DNA from: Bacillota bacterium
GTDB taxonomy: Bacteria; Bacillota; Bacilli; Alicyclobacillales; SLC66
Reading direction: 5' to 3'
Length of the DNA stretch: 37,223 nt
Assembly: GCA_026627155.1 (NCBI GenBank)
Contig: JAPNUJ010000020.1
Location: forward strand, 349 to 37,571
Shown: one piece after another, positions 7,205-14,778 of the stretch
How positions within the stretch are numbered: position 1 is the first letter of the stretch
Layout: each line of letters starts with the position of its first letter
Program-made: the position numbers and the translations under genes
Notes under the pieces: model-generated
Seen by the model: only the letters and a program-made list of their open reading frames with translations
Databases searched by the model: none
What the model was told of the DNA's origin: nothing

Positions 7205-8566
7205 ATGGCATCGTTGGTACAGGCGCCGGGAAGTCGACTGGCTAACTTTTTCGCTTTTCGTCGCGACCCGCTCGAGTTTATGGTGCGTATGAACGACGTA
7301 GGGGACTTGGTCGCGCTGAGTTCCGCACGCACGGCGCCGTCATTTGTGGTGAACGACCCCGAGTGCGTCCACGAACTTCTCGTGGCCAAAGAACGTCATC
7401 TGCGCAAGGGACGGAGTTCGCGGATTCTGGCGGAGACGCTTGGCAGTGGTCTGCTGACTACGGAAGGCCAGGAACACGCGACACAGCGCAAGCTCGTGCA
7501 ACCGGCCTTTCACATGCAGCAGATCGCCCGGCAGGCGCAAGCCATCGTGGCGCTGGCGCAGTTGGCGGTCGACCGGTGGATGCAAGCGGGCCTGGACGGT
7601 GCGGTGGTGCGACCCCTCTCGGACGACCTGATGGAACTGACGTTGCGGGTCATCACGGCATCCATGTTTGGCGATGCCATCGATGAGCGGGCTGACCAAC
7701 TCGGGGCGGCGGTCGACGTCTGCATCCGCCATAGCGCGCGACGGCTGTATGCACCGGTGCCGTTGTCCCTGAAGGTGCCGACCCCGGCCCATCGCCGGTT
7801 CGCACAGGCGCTGACCGACCTCGATCGCTACCTGGATGAGTGTATGGATGCCGATCGCGAGCATCTTGATGCGAATCGGGGCGCCACGTTGCTGTCCATG
7901 CTCCTTGATTTGCGAACCGAAGAGGGGGAAGCGTTGCTCACGCGTGAGCAGGTTCGCGACCAGTTGTTGACCATCTTTATCGCGGGTCACGAGACCACGG
8001 CCAATGCCCTGTCGTGGGCCCTCTATCTGTTGTGCGTGGTTCCGGACGTGCAGGCACAGTGGCATGAAGAACTCGACGCGGTGCTCGCGGGCGCTACGCC
8101 CACCTTTGCCGATGTCGCTCGCTTGCCACTGACACAGCGCATCTTTCAGGAGTCCCTGCGCCTGTACCCGACGGCCTGGATGATCCTTCGCGAGGCGGCG
8201 GAACCGGTTGCGATCGGGGGGCATGAGTTTGCGGCCAACAGCACCTTTCTCATCAGCCCGTTCGCCATTCATCGCAGTGCACGGTGGTGGGACGATCCGC
8301 TGGCCTTTCGGCCAGAGCGGTTTGCAGGCGAGCGGGTCAAGGGACTGCCACGGTACGTCTACTTTCCGTTTGGGGGCGGCTCGCGTTCCTGTGTGGGCAG
8401 TCAGTTCGCGCAAATGGAGGCTGTCTTGATCTTGGCCGTACTGGGTCAAACCCTTCGTTTCGAGCTACCTACCCCGGGTCTGCGCGTCGAGCCGGAGCCC
8501 TCCGTTTCGCTTCGCGTTCGCGGCGGCCTGACCCTTCGGATGATGCGGAGGTATCCCTCAGCTTGA
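7205..8566 (+). CDS. Cytochrome P450 monooxygenase
   Basis: This 453-residue P450 has all the core motifs: I-helix oxygen-activation motif AGHETT (about 260-265), K-helix ExxR as ESLRLYP (about 316), and the heme-thiolate loop FPFGGGSRSCVGSQFA with the ligand Cys near 396. There is no N-terminal membrane anchor, so it is a soluble bacterial enzyme. The SLRLYPTAW and FRPERF features resemble the CYP4/CYP102-like side of bacterial P450s rather than the camphor type; that comparison is by eye. Reductase and ferredoxin partners are not encoded in the window. Its divergent neighbour is a Rieske oxygenase. The two may act on the same, unknown, lipid or terpenoid-like substrate. Confidence 0.95.
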   Translation: MASLVQAPGSRLANFFAFRRDPLEFMVRMNDVGDLVALSSARTAPSFVVNDPECVHELLVAKERHLRKGRSSRILAETLGSGLLTTEGQEHATQRKLVQPAFHMQQIARQAQAIVALAQLAVDRWMQAGLDGAVVRPLSDDLMELTLRVITASMFGDAIDERADQLGAAVDVCIRHSARRLYAPVPLSLKVPTPAHRRFAQALTDLDRYLDECMDADREHLDANRGATLLSMLLDLRTEEGEALLTREQVRDQLLTIFIAGHETTANALSWALYLLCVVPDVQAQWHEELDAVLAGATPTFADVARLPLTQRIFQESLRLYPTAWMILREAAEPVAIGGHEFAANSTFLISPFAIHRSARWWDDPLAFRPERFAGERVKGLPRYVYFPFGGGSRSCVGSQFAQMEAVLILAVLGQTLRFELPTPGLRVEPEPSVSLRVRGGLTLRMMRRYPSA

Positions 8567-8610
8567 ATGGGACCCTGAGGCATGAGGGCTGTGGAAGTCT
8601 GGCATGAGAC

Positions 8611-8639
8611 TCGCCACGACGCAAATCTTTCGGTATACT
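8611..8639 (+). promoter_or_regulatory. Promoter ahead of the first ABC exporter
   Basis: TCGCCA (8611-8616) and TATACT (8634-8639) are spaced by 17 bases. The predicted transcript start is near 8646, which leaves a leader of about 120 bases with two stable hairpins before the coding region. Confidence 0.55.
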
Positions 8640-8653
8640 AAATAGACGGTGAC

Positions 8654-8708
8654 GTGGCGCTCTCGCGCCACCGGCGGCCAGAAGAATAATCGGCTGCGCC
8701 GTTATTCT
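8654..8708 (+). promoter_or_regulatory. Two-hairpin 5' leader of the first ABC exporter
   Basis: Hairpin 1 pairs GTGGCGC (8654-8660) with GCGCCAC (8665-8671) around a TCTC loop. Hairpin 2 pairs 8683-8694 with 8698-8708 around a TGC loop, 11 base pairs with one bulged T. The sequence ATAGACGGT occurs just before the first hairpin (8642-8650) and again just after the second (8711-8719). No T run follows either hairpin, so this is not a simple terminator. I do not recognise a known riboswitch class. It could control translation or RNA stability of the exporter genes. Confidence 0.5.
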
Positions 8709-8768
8709 GCATAGACGGTAGAGGGAAGTCTTGGCCCGAGGTGATCCACGATCGAAGAACCGCGCTTC

Positions 8769-10505
8769 TTGCTTAGACAGTTTCTTTGGCGCAAACGTCT
8801 GGTCTATGGCGTCTCCATTCTTTCGATTATCGCGTCTGAGATTGTCGCCGTGCAGTTCCCGAACATTCTCGGCGAGTTCACCAACAAACTCCAGGCTGGG
8901 CATCTCACGAGGCCGCTGGTCTGGTACTATACGTGGCTTCTGTTTGTGGTGGGTGCGTCGTCTGTGGGACTCTTTGCCATCGGACAGTTTCGCAATGGTC
9001 AGATGGGCCGGATTTTTGAATACGAGTTGCGTCGAAAACTGTTCACTCACTGGGAGACATTATCAACCGGTTACTTTCGTCAACGCAGCATAGGCGATCT
9101 GCTGAACCATGCCATGAACGATGTACGGGCTGTGCGTGAGGCACTATCTGGTGGCGTCAACATTCTCACGAATGCCATCTTTCTGCTCATCGCCACGCTG
9201 TGGATGACGCTACGAACGATTAGCGTGGACCTGACGCTGGTCAGCATGATCCCCTTGGTGTTCGTGCCACTTTTTGTCGTCAAGTTTGGTCCGGGCATTC
9301 GCGACGCCTCCCGTCGCGTGCAGGAATCTCTCTCTGACATGGCGGACTTGACCGAGGAAAGTCTGTCTGCGATCAGACTGATCAAGGCGACGGCCAACGA
9401 ACGCGTGGAGGCGGCACGCTTTTCCAGTCGGGTGGACGAGATCGTCCGCCGGCAGATGCAGATGATCGGACGAACGGCGGTCTTTCAGTCATTCATTCCG
9501 CTGATGGGTTCGCTCAGCTTCGCGATCGCCTTGTCGTACGGCGGGTACTTGACGCTGACGCATGTGATCGGTCTCGGGTCCTTTGTTGCGTTCACCCTGT
9601 ACTTGGCCATGATCATCACCCCTTTGCAGCAAATCGGATTTGTCATCAACAATTTTCAGCGCGCTTCGGCCTCTTTGACGCGGTTGACGGTGTTACTTTG
9701 CGAAGAACCTGACATTCGCGATGAAGTGGGCGCGCGGCCACTGACGTCTCCCGTACGCGGCGAATTGTCGGTGCGGCTGCCCGCCTTTCGGTACCCTGAT
9801 GGACAGCATGACGCGCTCTTTGACGTGCAATTTGACGCACCCGCGGGGGCTACGATCGGGATTGTGGGGCGCACTGGCTCTGGCAAAACGACGCTGGTCA
9901 ACTTGTTGCCGCGTCTGTTTGACCCGCCGCCCGGTACGATCTTTATCGACGGTCTGGACGTTCGCATGGCAACGCTCAACAGCCTGCGCGATGCGATTGC
10001 CTATGTGCCGCAAGACGGTTTTCTCTTTTCCGCCACGATTGCGGACAACATCGCCTTTGCGCGAACGGACGTGGCCCGTGAGGAGGTGGAGCAGGCGGCG
10101 CGAGATGCCTGTCTCTACGATGACATCCTCCGCTTTTCAAAGGGGTTTGACACACAGATCGGCGAGCGCGGGGTCACGCTGTCGGGCGGACAGAAACAGC
10201 GTGCGGCCATTGCACGGGCGCTGGTCAAACACGCCCCGATTCTGATCCTGGATGACAGTCTGTCTGCTGTGGACATGGGCACCGAGAAGTACATCATCGC
10301 AAAGTTGCGGGACCTGCGGGCCGGCAAGACGACGCTGATCGTGGCCCACCGCCTGTCGGCCGTTCGCCACGCGGACCTGATTCTTGTGCTGGACCACGGA
10401 CGACTGGCCGAGCGCGGTACGCACGATGAACTGTTGGCCCGGGGGGGACTCTACGCGACGACGTATGAGTTGCAGGAGACGCAGAGCCAGGAGGTGACGG
10501 CGTGA
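8769..10505 (+). CDS. Heterodimeric ABC exporter half, degenerate-site subunit (YheI/BmrC-like)
   Basis: A half-transporter of about 578 residues: six-helix membrane domain, then an ATPase domain. Walker A is GRTGSGKTT (near 367), the signature is LSGGQ (near 470) and the H-loop is IVAHR (near 525). Walker B reads ILILDDSLSAVD, so an Asp replaces the usual catalytic Glu. That is the hallmark of the non-catalytic half of heterodimeric exporters such as BmrC. It overlaps the next gene by four bases (GTGA). The start is uncertain: the TTG at 8769 has no good ribosome site, whereas GAGGTGA at 8739-8745 is ideally placed for an in-frame ATC at 8751. Substrate is unknown; multidrug or lipid export is typical. 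Confidence 0.9.
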   Translation: MLRQFLWRKRLVYGVSILSIIASEIVAVQFPNILGEFTNKLQAGHLTRPLVWYYTWLLFVVGASSVGLFAIGQFRNGQMGRIFEYELRRKLFTHWETLSTGYFRQRSIGDLLNHAMNDVRAVREALSGGVNILTNAIFLLIATLWMTLRTISVDLTLVSMIPLVFVPLFVVKFGPGIRDASRRVQESLSDMADLTEESLSAIRLIKATANERVEAARFSSRVDEIVRRQMQMIGRTAVFQSFIPLMGSLSFAIALSYGGYLTLTHVIGLGSFVAFTLYLAMIITPLQQIGFVINNFQRASASLTRLTVLLCEEPDIRDEVGARPLTSPVRGELSVRLPAFRYPDGQHDALFDVQFDAPAGATIGIVGRTGSGKTTLVNLLPRLFDPPPGTIFIDGLDVRMATLNSLRDAIAYVPQDGFLFSATIADNIAFARTDVAREEVEQAARDACLYDDILRFSKGFDTQIGERGVTLSGGQKQRAAIARALVKHAPILILDDSLSAVDMGTEKYIIAKLRDLRAGKTTLIVAHRLSAVRHADLILVLDHGRLAERGTHDELLARGGLYATTYELQETQSQEVTA

Positions 10506-12385
10506 AGGCTGTACAGTCGAGTTCACCGTTGCCGCCGCCAAAAAGGGTGTCAGGTCAAGGTGCCGCCACGGGCATGCGCAGCCTGTTGCGCCTGCTCCCT
10601 TTTGCAAAGCCTTATGCGTGGCATTTTGTCGGCATTTTTGTGTTGGTCGTCCTCTATAACCTGAGTTCGGTGTTGCAACCCTACCTGGTTAAAGTGGCGA
10701 TTGACAGTGATATCACGGGGGCGCACCCCAACCCCCACGGGTTGTTGGTCATCAGTGCCATCTACGCGGCCTCCGTCGTCATCGGGGTCGGTGCCAACAT
10801 GGCCCAGATCCTCTTGCTCCAGTATGCAGGGCAACGCGTCGTGCGCGCGATACGCATGCGACTGTTCACACATATGGAACAGCAGTCGATGAGCTTTTTT
10901 GATCAAAATTCCATGGGGCGTCTGGTCACCAATGTCTCGAGCGACACCGAGACCGTCAGTCAGTTCTTTACGCAGTTTTTCCTGAGTCTTGTCCGCGATG
11001 GCTTGTCCATCGTCATGATTATAATCGCGATGCTCGAGCTGAATCTGCGGATCGGGTTGGAGTCTTTACTCATCGTTCCCATCATTTTTGGCATTTCACT
11101 CGCCTTTCGACACTCCTTAAAGCAAGCCTATCAGACGACGCGGACGCGCCTGTCGAACATCGTGTCGTTTCTGGCGGAAAACTTGGCCGGTATGCGGATC
11201 ACGCAGATCTTTCACCAGGAGGAGCGGCAAGGTTCAGTCTATAACCGCCTCAACGAAGCGCATCGCCAAGCCAACGTCCACGAGTACGGCGTGTCCATGT
11301 TTTTCAACCGGACGCTGGAATGGTTGGGCAATGCTGCAGTCGCCAGCGTGGTCTGGTTCGGGGGTGGGTCTGTACTGGATCACGCGATCCAGTTTGGCGT
11401 CTTGTATGCGTTTATCAGTTACATTCGACAGTTTTTTCAGCCGATCAACTCCATCACGCAGCAATGGAACACCTTGCAATCGTCGATGGTCGCGGCGGAG
11501 AGAATCAGCCGGGTATTGTCCGAAGAACCGGCGATCGCGGATACGGACACGCCGCTTGGTCCGGAGGTCCTGGCGCGGATCACCGGTCGCGTGACGTTTG
11601 CTGGGGTCACGTTCGCCTACAAGCCAGGCGAACTGGTCTTGGTCGACCTGTCTTTTGAGATCAAGCCCGGCGCCATGATCGGATTCGTCGGGCCGACCGG
11701 GGCTGGAAAAAGCTCGCTCGTGAGTCTGTTGACGCGCTTTTACGAACCCCAGGAAGGGGTGATCACACTCGACGGACATTCCCTGCGGGACTTCTCGCAA
11801 GCTGATCTGCACACCCTTGTGGGGCTGCTTCAGCAGGACGTGCACCTCTTTACGGGCTCGGTCCTGGACAATATCCGGCTGTTCCGGCCCGACATCAGCG
11901 AGCGCGTCGTGCTCGATGCTGCGCAGGCAGTAGGGGCGCACGATCTGATCATGCGCTTGCCGGACGGCTACAATACGCGCTTGTACGGCAAGGGCGCCAA
12001 CCTCTCAATGGGCGAACGGCAGATGCTCTCATTTGCCCGTGTCGTGGCGCTGAATCCGCGCATCCTCATCCTCGACGAGGCAACGGCAAGTCTTGACAGC
12101 CAGACGGAAGCGCTCGTCTCGCGCGGGCTCGCGGCCGTATCGGCGAACCGGACGACGCTCGTCATCGCCCACCGTTTGTCGACGGTTCGACATGCGGACC
12201 AGATCTACGTCCTGGAACGCGGCCGGATCATCGAGCGCGGAAACCATGACCAACTCGTACAACAGGGCGGGCTGTATGCCCGTCTTGTGGCGCAGTCTGG
12301 CATCGAGGCATCGCCAGGGGAACCAGCGGCCGCGTTGCCGGGAAGAGGAGAGGGCAAAGGAGTCGGAGCGCTGGCGGTCAGGTAG
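10502..12385 (+). CDS. Heterodimeric ABC exporter half, catalytic subunit (YheH/BmrD-like)
   Basis: This 627-residue half-transporter pairs with the gene before it. After a proline-rich N-terminal tail of about 25 residues comes a six-helix membrane domain. The ATPase domain has Walker A GPTGAGKSS (near 396), signature LSMGE instead of LSGGQ (near 501), Walker B ILILDEATASLD with the catalytic Glu (near 525) and H-loop VIAHR (near 555). Together the two subunits form one full ATP site (this Walker B with the partner's LSGGQ) and one degenerate site. The C terminus has a low-complexity tail of Pro, Gly and Ala. The GTG start overlaps the upstream stop, so expression is coupled. Confidence 0.92.
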   Translation: MKAVQSSSPLPPPKRVSGQGAATGMRSLLRLLPFAKPYAWHFVGIFVLVVLYNLSSVLQPYLVKVAIDSDITGAHPNPHGLLVISAIYAASVVIGVGANMAQILLLQYAGQRVVRAIRMRLFTHMEQQSMSFFDQNSMGRLVTNVSSDTETVSQFFTQFFLSLVRDGLSIVMIIIAMLELNLRIGLESLLIVPIIFGISLAFRHSLKQAYQTTRTRLSNIVSFLAENLAGMRITQIFHQEERQGSVYNRLNEAHRQANVHEYGVSMFFNRTLEWLGNAAVASVVWFGGGSVLDHAIQFGVLYAFISYIRQFFQPINSITQQWNTLQSSMVAAERISRVLSEEPAIADTDTPLGPEVLARITGRVTFAGVTFAYKPGELVLVDLSFEIKPGAMIGFVGPTGAGKSSLVSLLTRFYEPQEGVITLDGHSLRDFSQADLHTLVGLLQQDVHLFTGSVLDNIRLFRPDISERVVLDAAQAVGAHDLIMRLPDGYNTRLYGKGANLSMGERQMLSFARVVALNPRILILDEATASLDSQTEALVSRGLAAVSANRTTLVIAHRLSTVRHADQIYVLERGRIIERGNHDQLVQQGGLYARLVAQSGIEASPGEPAAALPGRGEGKGVGALAVR

Positions 12386-12453
12386 GGAAGACGCGAGTGG
12401 CAGGGGCAAAGGTCAAGGGCGAAGGTGAATGGCACGTTCAAGGAGGCTGGATA

Positions 12454-12786
12454 ATGGAATTGTTGAATGCAAGTCGCGTGCTGACGGTCCTGTCGGGTTG
12501 GGTCGGACAACCCGTCTGGGTTCACGTGGAGGTCAATCCCGGTGCATACTGGCGTGGAGCGGCGGGTACGCTCAGAACGGTTCACATCAAGGGAGACGGG
12601 CCTTTTCGCATGTACGTGGAGGTCGCTGACGGACTGATCCAGGTCGACGACTTGACGCACATGGACCTGGCGGACGGGTTGGTCGTGGTCATCGGCTTTG
12701 GCGACTCGGACAGACTCGCCAGGACGCTTGAGATCTCGACGCAGCCACTTGCGCTGCAGACCCCAGAGAACGTGGTCGACTTTTAG
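12454..12786 (+). CDS. yojF: YojF-like protein (DUF1806), partner gene of BshB2
   Basis: This 110-residue protein is preceded by AGGAGG (12440-12445), about eight bases from the ATG at 12454. Its pattern (PVWVHVEVNPGAYWRGAAGT, then FRMYVEVADGLIQVDD) fits the small beta-rich DUF1806/YojF family. Context supports this: in B. subtilis yojF lies directly before yojG (bshB2), and here a BshB2 homologue starts 29 bases later. The role of YojF is not established; a helper in bacillithiol synthesis is a guess from conserved linkage. No membrane segment is seen. Confidence 0.75.
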   Translation: MELLNASRVLTVLSGWVGQPVWVHVEVNPGAYWRGAAGTLRTVHIKGDGPFRMYVEVADGLIQVDDLTHMDLADGLVVVIGFGDSDRLARTLEISTQPLALQTPENVVDF

Positions 12787-12814
12787 TTTGCACTTTGAAG
12801 GGAGCGGGTCTTGG

Positions 12815-13486
12815 GTGAAAGCGAAGCGAATTGTGGTGGTATTGGCACATCCTGATGACGAGACGTTTATCTGTGGAGGAACGATCGCCCGGTATGCCAG
12901 CGAGGGTCATCGGGTCACACTCGTTTGCGCAACCAGAGGGGAACAAGGAAGACGACTCGGCATCCCCCCGGTGGCGACGCGTGAGTCCTTGCCTCTGCTG
13001 CGCGAAGTCGAACTGAAGGAAGCTTGTCAAGCTTTGGGGATAGCAAGACTCGTGTTGCTTGGACTGCGTGACAAGACGCTGGAAATTCAATCAGAAGGTT
13101 CCTTGGCACAGCGAGTGCTGACCTGGCTGCGTGCCGAAGATGCGGATGAGGTGTTGACTTTTCACGAAAAGCTCGGCGGTCACCCGGATCACAATGCGAT
13201 CGGCGCGGCCGCGACGGTAGCATTTTTGACGTGGCAAGTGGAGAAACCGACAGCGAGGCTGCATTTTATCACATGGGAACACATCGCACAGCGGCATACC
13301 CAGTACGGATTTCACAAGACCCAGGTGGGACGCATCGAGGTTGGGGAGCACGCGCGCGCGAAACTTCTCGCGTATCGGGCACACAAGACGCAATCGGGCC
13401 TCAATGACTGGGTCTGGCGCCACGACAACGAGGGGATCTCGCGCCTGACGGGTGCTGAGTATCTGCTTCACCACGGCCGCGATTGA
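12815..13486 (+). CDS. bshB2: Bacillithiol biosynthesis deacetylase BshB2 (LmbE/PIG-L family)
   Basis: This zinc-dependent deacetylase has about 223 residues. The N-terminal zinc motif is AHPDDE (residues about 11-16), PPVATRESLPLLREVELKEA and GLRDKTLE follow, and the second metal motif is HPDHNAIG. These match B. subtilis YojG/BshB2, which removes the acetyl group from GlcNAc-malate to give GlcN-malate for bacillithiol, the main low-molecular-weight thiol of many Bacillota. The GTG at 12815 follows AAGGGAG by about ten bases. Longer in-frame starts overlap yojF. The glycosyltransferase BshA and ligase BshC are not in the window. A role in other GlcNAc deacetylations cannot be excluded. Confidence 0.88.
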   Translation: MKAKRIVVVLAHPDDETFICGGTIARYASEGHRVTLVCATRGEQGRRLGIPPVATRESLPLLREVELKEACQALGIARLVLLGLRDKTLEIQSEGSLAQRVLTWLRAEDADEVLTFHEKLGGHPDHNAIGAAATVAFLTWQVEKPTARLHFITWEHIAQRHTQYGFHKTQVGRIEVGEHARAKLLAYRAHKTQSGLNDWVWRHDNEGISRLTGAEYLLHHGRD

Positions 13487-13545
13487 ACTGCTCGAGGATG
13501 GACGAGCAAGACGGCCCCTGGGGGCGTCGTAAAGCGTCGTCGGCA

Positions 13546-13574
13546 TGTTCCGGACTTCCGGTTTGTGATATGAT
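13546..13574 (+). promoter_or_regulatory. Possible promoter of the c-di-AMP riboswitch transcript
   Basis: TATGAT at 13569-13574 is a good -10 element but no convincing -35 lies 16-18 bases upstream. It is about 100 bases before the riboswitch, which would leave an extra 5' segment of unknown role. The stretch 13487-13670 holds no gene that I can support. Confidence 0.35.
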
Positions 13575-13670
13575 AGGCTCATAGCCACGGACGTGAAGTG
13601 TTGACTTCTACGCCATGGCGGCTCACTTGAAGGGGGACCGTTCAGCTCCACGGTGTAGGGCGCGTACGTC

Positions 13671-13796
13671 ACGCTGAATTCTTGGACGGCGAGAGAAGCG
13701 GAGGACCCAAGTGGATGGGGTGAATCGTTGCCAGTACGAGCCTGGCAAGGCAGGGTGAGCATTCCACCCGAACCCGACAGCTAACTTCGCAAGCGT
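13671..13796 (+). ncRNA. c-di-AMP riboswitch (ydaO-yuaA class)
   Basis: The conserved core of the ydaO class is present in order: GCGGAGGACCC (13698-13708), GGGGTGAATC (13717-13726), a variable hairpin (TTGCCAG 13728-13734 with CTGGCAA 13742-13748), CAGGGT (13751-13756), then ACCCGAACCCGACAGCTAAC (13766-13785) leading into TTCGC. The closing P1 stem pairs ACGCT (13671-13675) with AGCGT (13792-13796). In the known class, c-di-AMP binding turns expression off, and targets are often cell-wall hydrolases and potassium or osmolyte transporters. Here the next gene in the same direction is an uncharacterised 130-aa protein about 215 bases downstream. A clear downstream terminator is not visible, so the switching mechanism is undefined. 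Confidence 0.9.
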
Positions 13797-14010
13797 TGAA
13801 AGCGCAGATCAGGACGTGCACGGCAAGTCGATGCCACCGGGCGTTTTGGGGTGAAAGACTTCCGTGAGAGTGAATGTTCGGATCCCGCTGTTTTTCCCTG
13901 CAAATTTGACTGCTACGCGCATAAGCTGTAAGTGTGCGAGGAGAGTTTGCCATTTCGTTGACATCGCCGGTACGTCATGCGGTGGGCAAAAGGGAAACGG
14001 GTGAGGTAAC

Positions 14011-14403
14011 GTGTTGACCTATGAGATTGTCGAGGCAAAGGGACTGCGATCGGCTGCCGAGAGCAAGTCATCGTGTGTCAAAGAACGGCTTGAAGAGATG
14101 ATCGCGCAGTTTGGACTGACGGTGTTTCAAGTGACGACCCTCACGGGTCTGGCGGATTCCGTTCGGTACAGGATGCGGATGGAACCCTCGGAGTGTCTGC
14201 TGGAAGTGTTGTATTGGCCAGTCAAGCATCGACTTTGGGTGTGCGCGGGTCCGCAAGGGGATGAGTCAGTGCAGGAGATCGCGCTGGCGCTAGCACAGGG
14301 ATTGGCACAAGTGTTCGGCGGTCGTTTGGAAACCGTCGTCCAACCGGTCGTACGGGATCCGGCGGGCGACCCGCAAGGCATCGCGATGCATGTGACCGCT
14401 TGA
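14011..14403 (+). CDS. Hypothetical protein downstream of the c-di-AMP riboswitch
   Basis: This 130-residue protein is not one I recognise. It has no signal peptide, membrane segment or obvious motif. The N-terminal third looks helical and charged (CVKERLEEMIAQFGLTVFQV). The middle is a beta-like stretch with CLLEVLYWPVKHRLWVCAG. The C-terminal part has a helix EIALALAQGLAQVFGG and an acidic/proline tail. GTG (14011) and TTG (14014) are both possible starts after GGTGAGGT; the TTG has better spacing. The only upstream regulatory element is the c-di-AMP riboswitch, so the protein may belong to the c-di-AMP regulon. The stop codon overlaps the -35 box of the leuA T-box promoter. Confidence 0.7.
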   Translation: MLTYEIVEAKGLRSAAESKSSCVKERLEEMIAQFGLTVFQVTTLTGLADSVRYRMRMEPSECLLEVLYWPVKHRLWVCAGPQGDESVQEIALALAQGLAQVFGGRLETVVQPVVRDPAGDPQGIAMHVTA

Positions 14404-14428
14404 CGGACGCCTTTGCGCGTGCTATGAT
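14400..14428 (+). promoter_or_regulatory. Promoter of the leuA T-box transcript
   Basis: TTGACG (14400-14405) and TATGAT (14423-14428) are separated by exactly 17 bases, each one mismatch from consensus. The -35 box overlaps the stop codon of the preceding gene. The transcript would begin near 14435, at the expected start of the T-box leader. Confidence 0.8.
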
Positions 14429-14434
14429 TCGTGA

Positions 14435-14734
14435 AATTGTAGCGACAGACAACGCGGCGAACGGAAGTAGTACGAGTGTGAAGCGCGGCACAGAGAGCTG
14501 CTGAACCGGTGCAAGGCAGCCCCGCACACCTCCGAACTCGTCCAGGAGCGGCATGGCATGCCAGTTCATCGGTGTTGCCTTGACGGTACCCTACCGTTAT
14601 CGGGGTGATGATCTCCGGGAGATTGCCGGACATTGTCGCAGAGTGGGTTGGCGCGAGTCGACCAACGAGAGTGGTACCGCGAGGGCGCAAGCCATCGTCT
14701 CTTGATATCAAGAGGCGGTGGCTTGCGCATTTTT
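14435..14734 (+). ncRNA. Leucine T-box leader of leuA
   Basis: This tRNA-sensing leader shows the usual landmarks: an AGTA-like segment near 14466, AGAGAG at 14492-14497, a specifier region CGAACTCG with the Leu codon CTC at 14537-14539, and the T-box core GAGAGTGGTACCGCG at 14667-14681. The core contains the UGGN bases TGGT (14672-14675) that pair with the ACCA end of uncharged tRNA-Leu. A terminator follows. When tRNA-Leu is uncharged, the antiterminator forms and leuA is transcribed. The specifier and the downstream enzyme agree. Confidence 0.92.
14685..14734 (+). terminator. Regulated terminator of the leucine T-box
   Basis: GCGCAAGCCA (14685-14694) pairs with TGGCTTGCGC (14719-14728), and the top of the stem contains a 16-base perfect palindrome (14699-14714). 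ATTTTT follows at 14729-14734. Its left arm begins directly after the T-box core, as expected for a terminator in competition with an antiterminator. Confidence 0.9.
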
Positions 14735-14778
14735 GTTTCGCGGCGGGCATTGATAAAGAGAAAGAGGAGTGGATGAGG

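Noticed and set aside
8642..8719. Guanidine (mini-ykkC) riboswitch in the ABC exporter leader
   Set aside because: The two hairpins lack the ACGR loops that define that class; loops here are TCTC and TGC.
13851..13931. Possible 26-aa cysteine-containing peptide (GTG start) after the riboswitch
   Set aside because: There is no ribosome site and no recognised family; too weak to annotate.
14605..14778. Upstream start for leuA
   Set aside because: This frame extension lies within the T-box leader and its terminator; LeuA homology begins at 14779.
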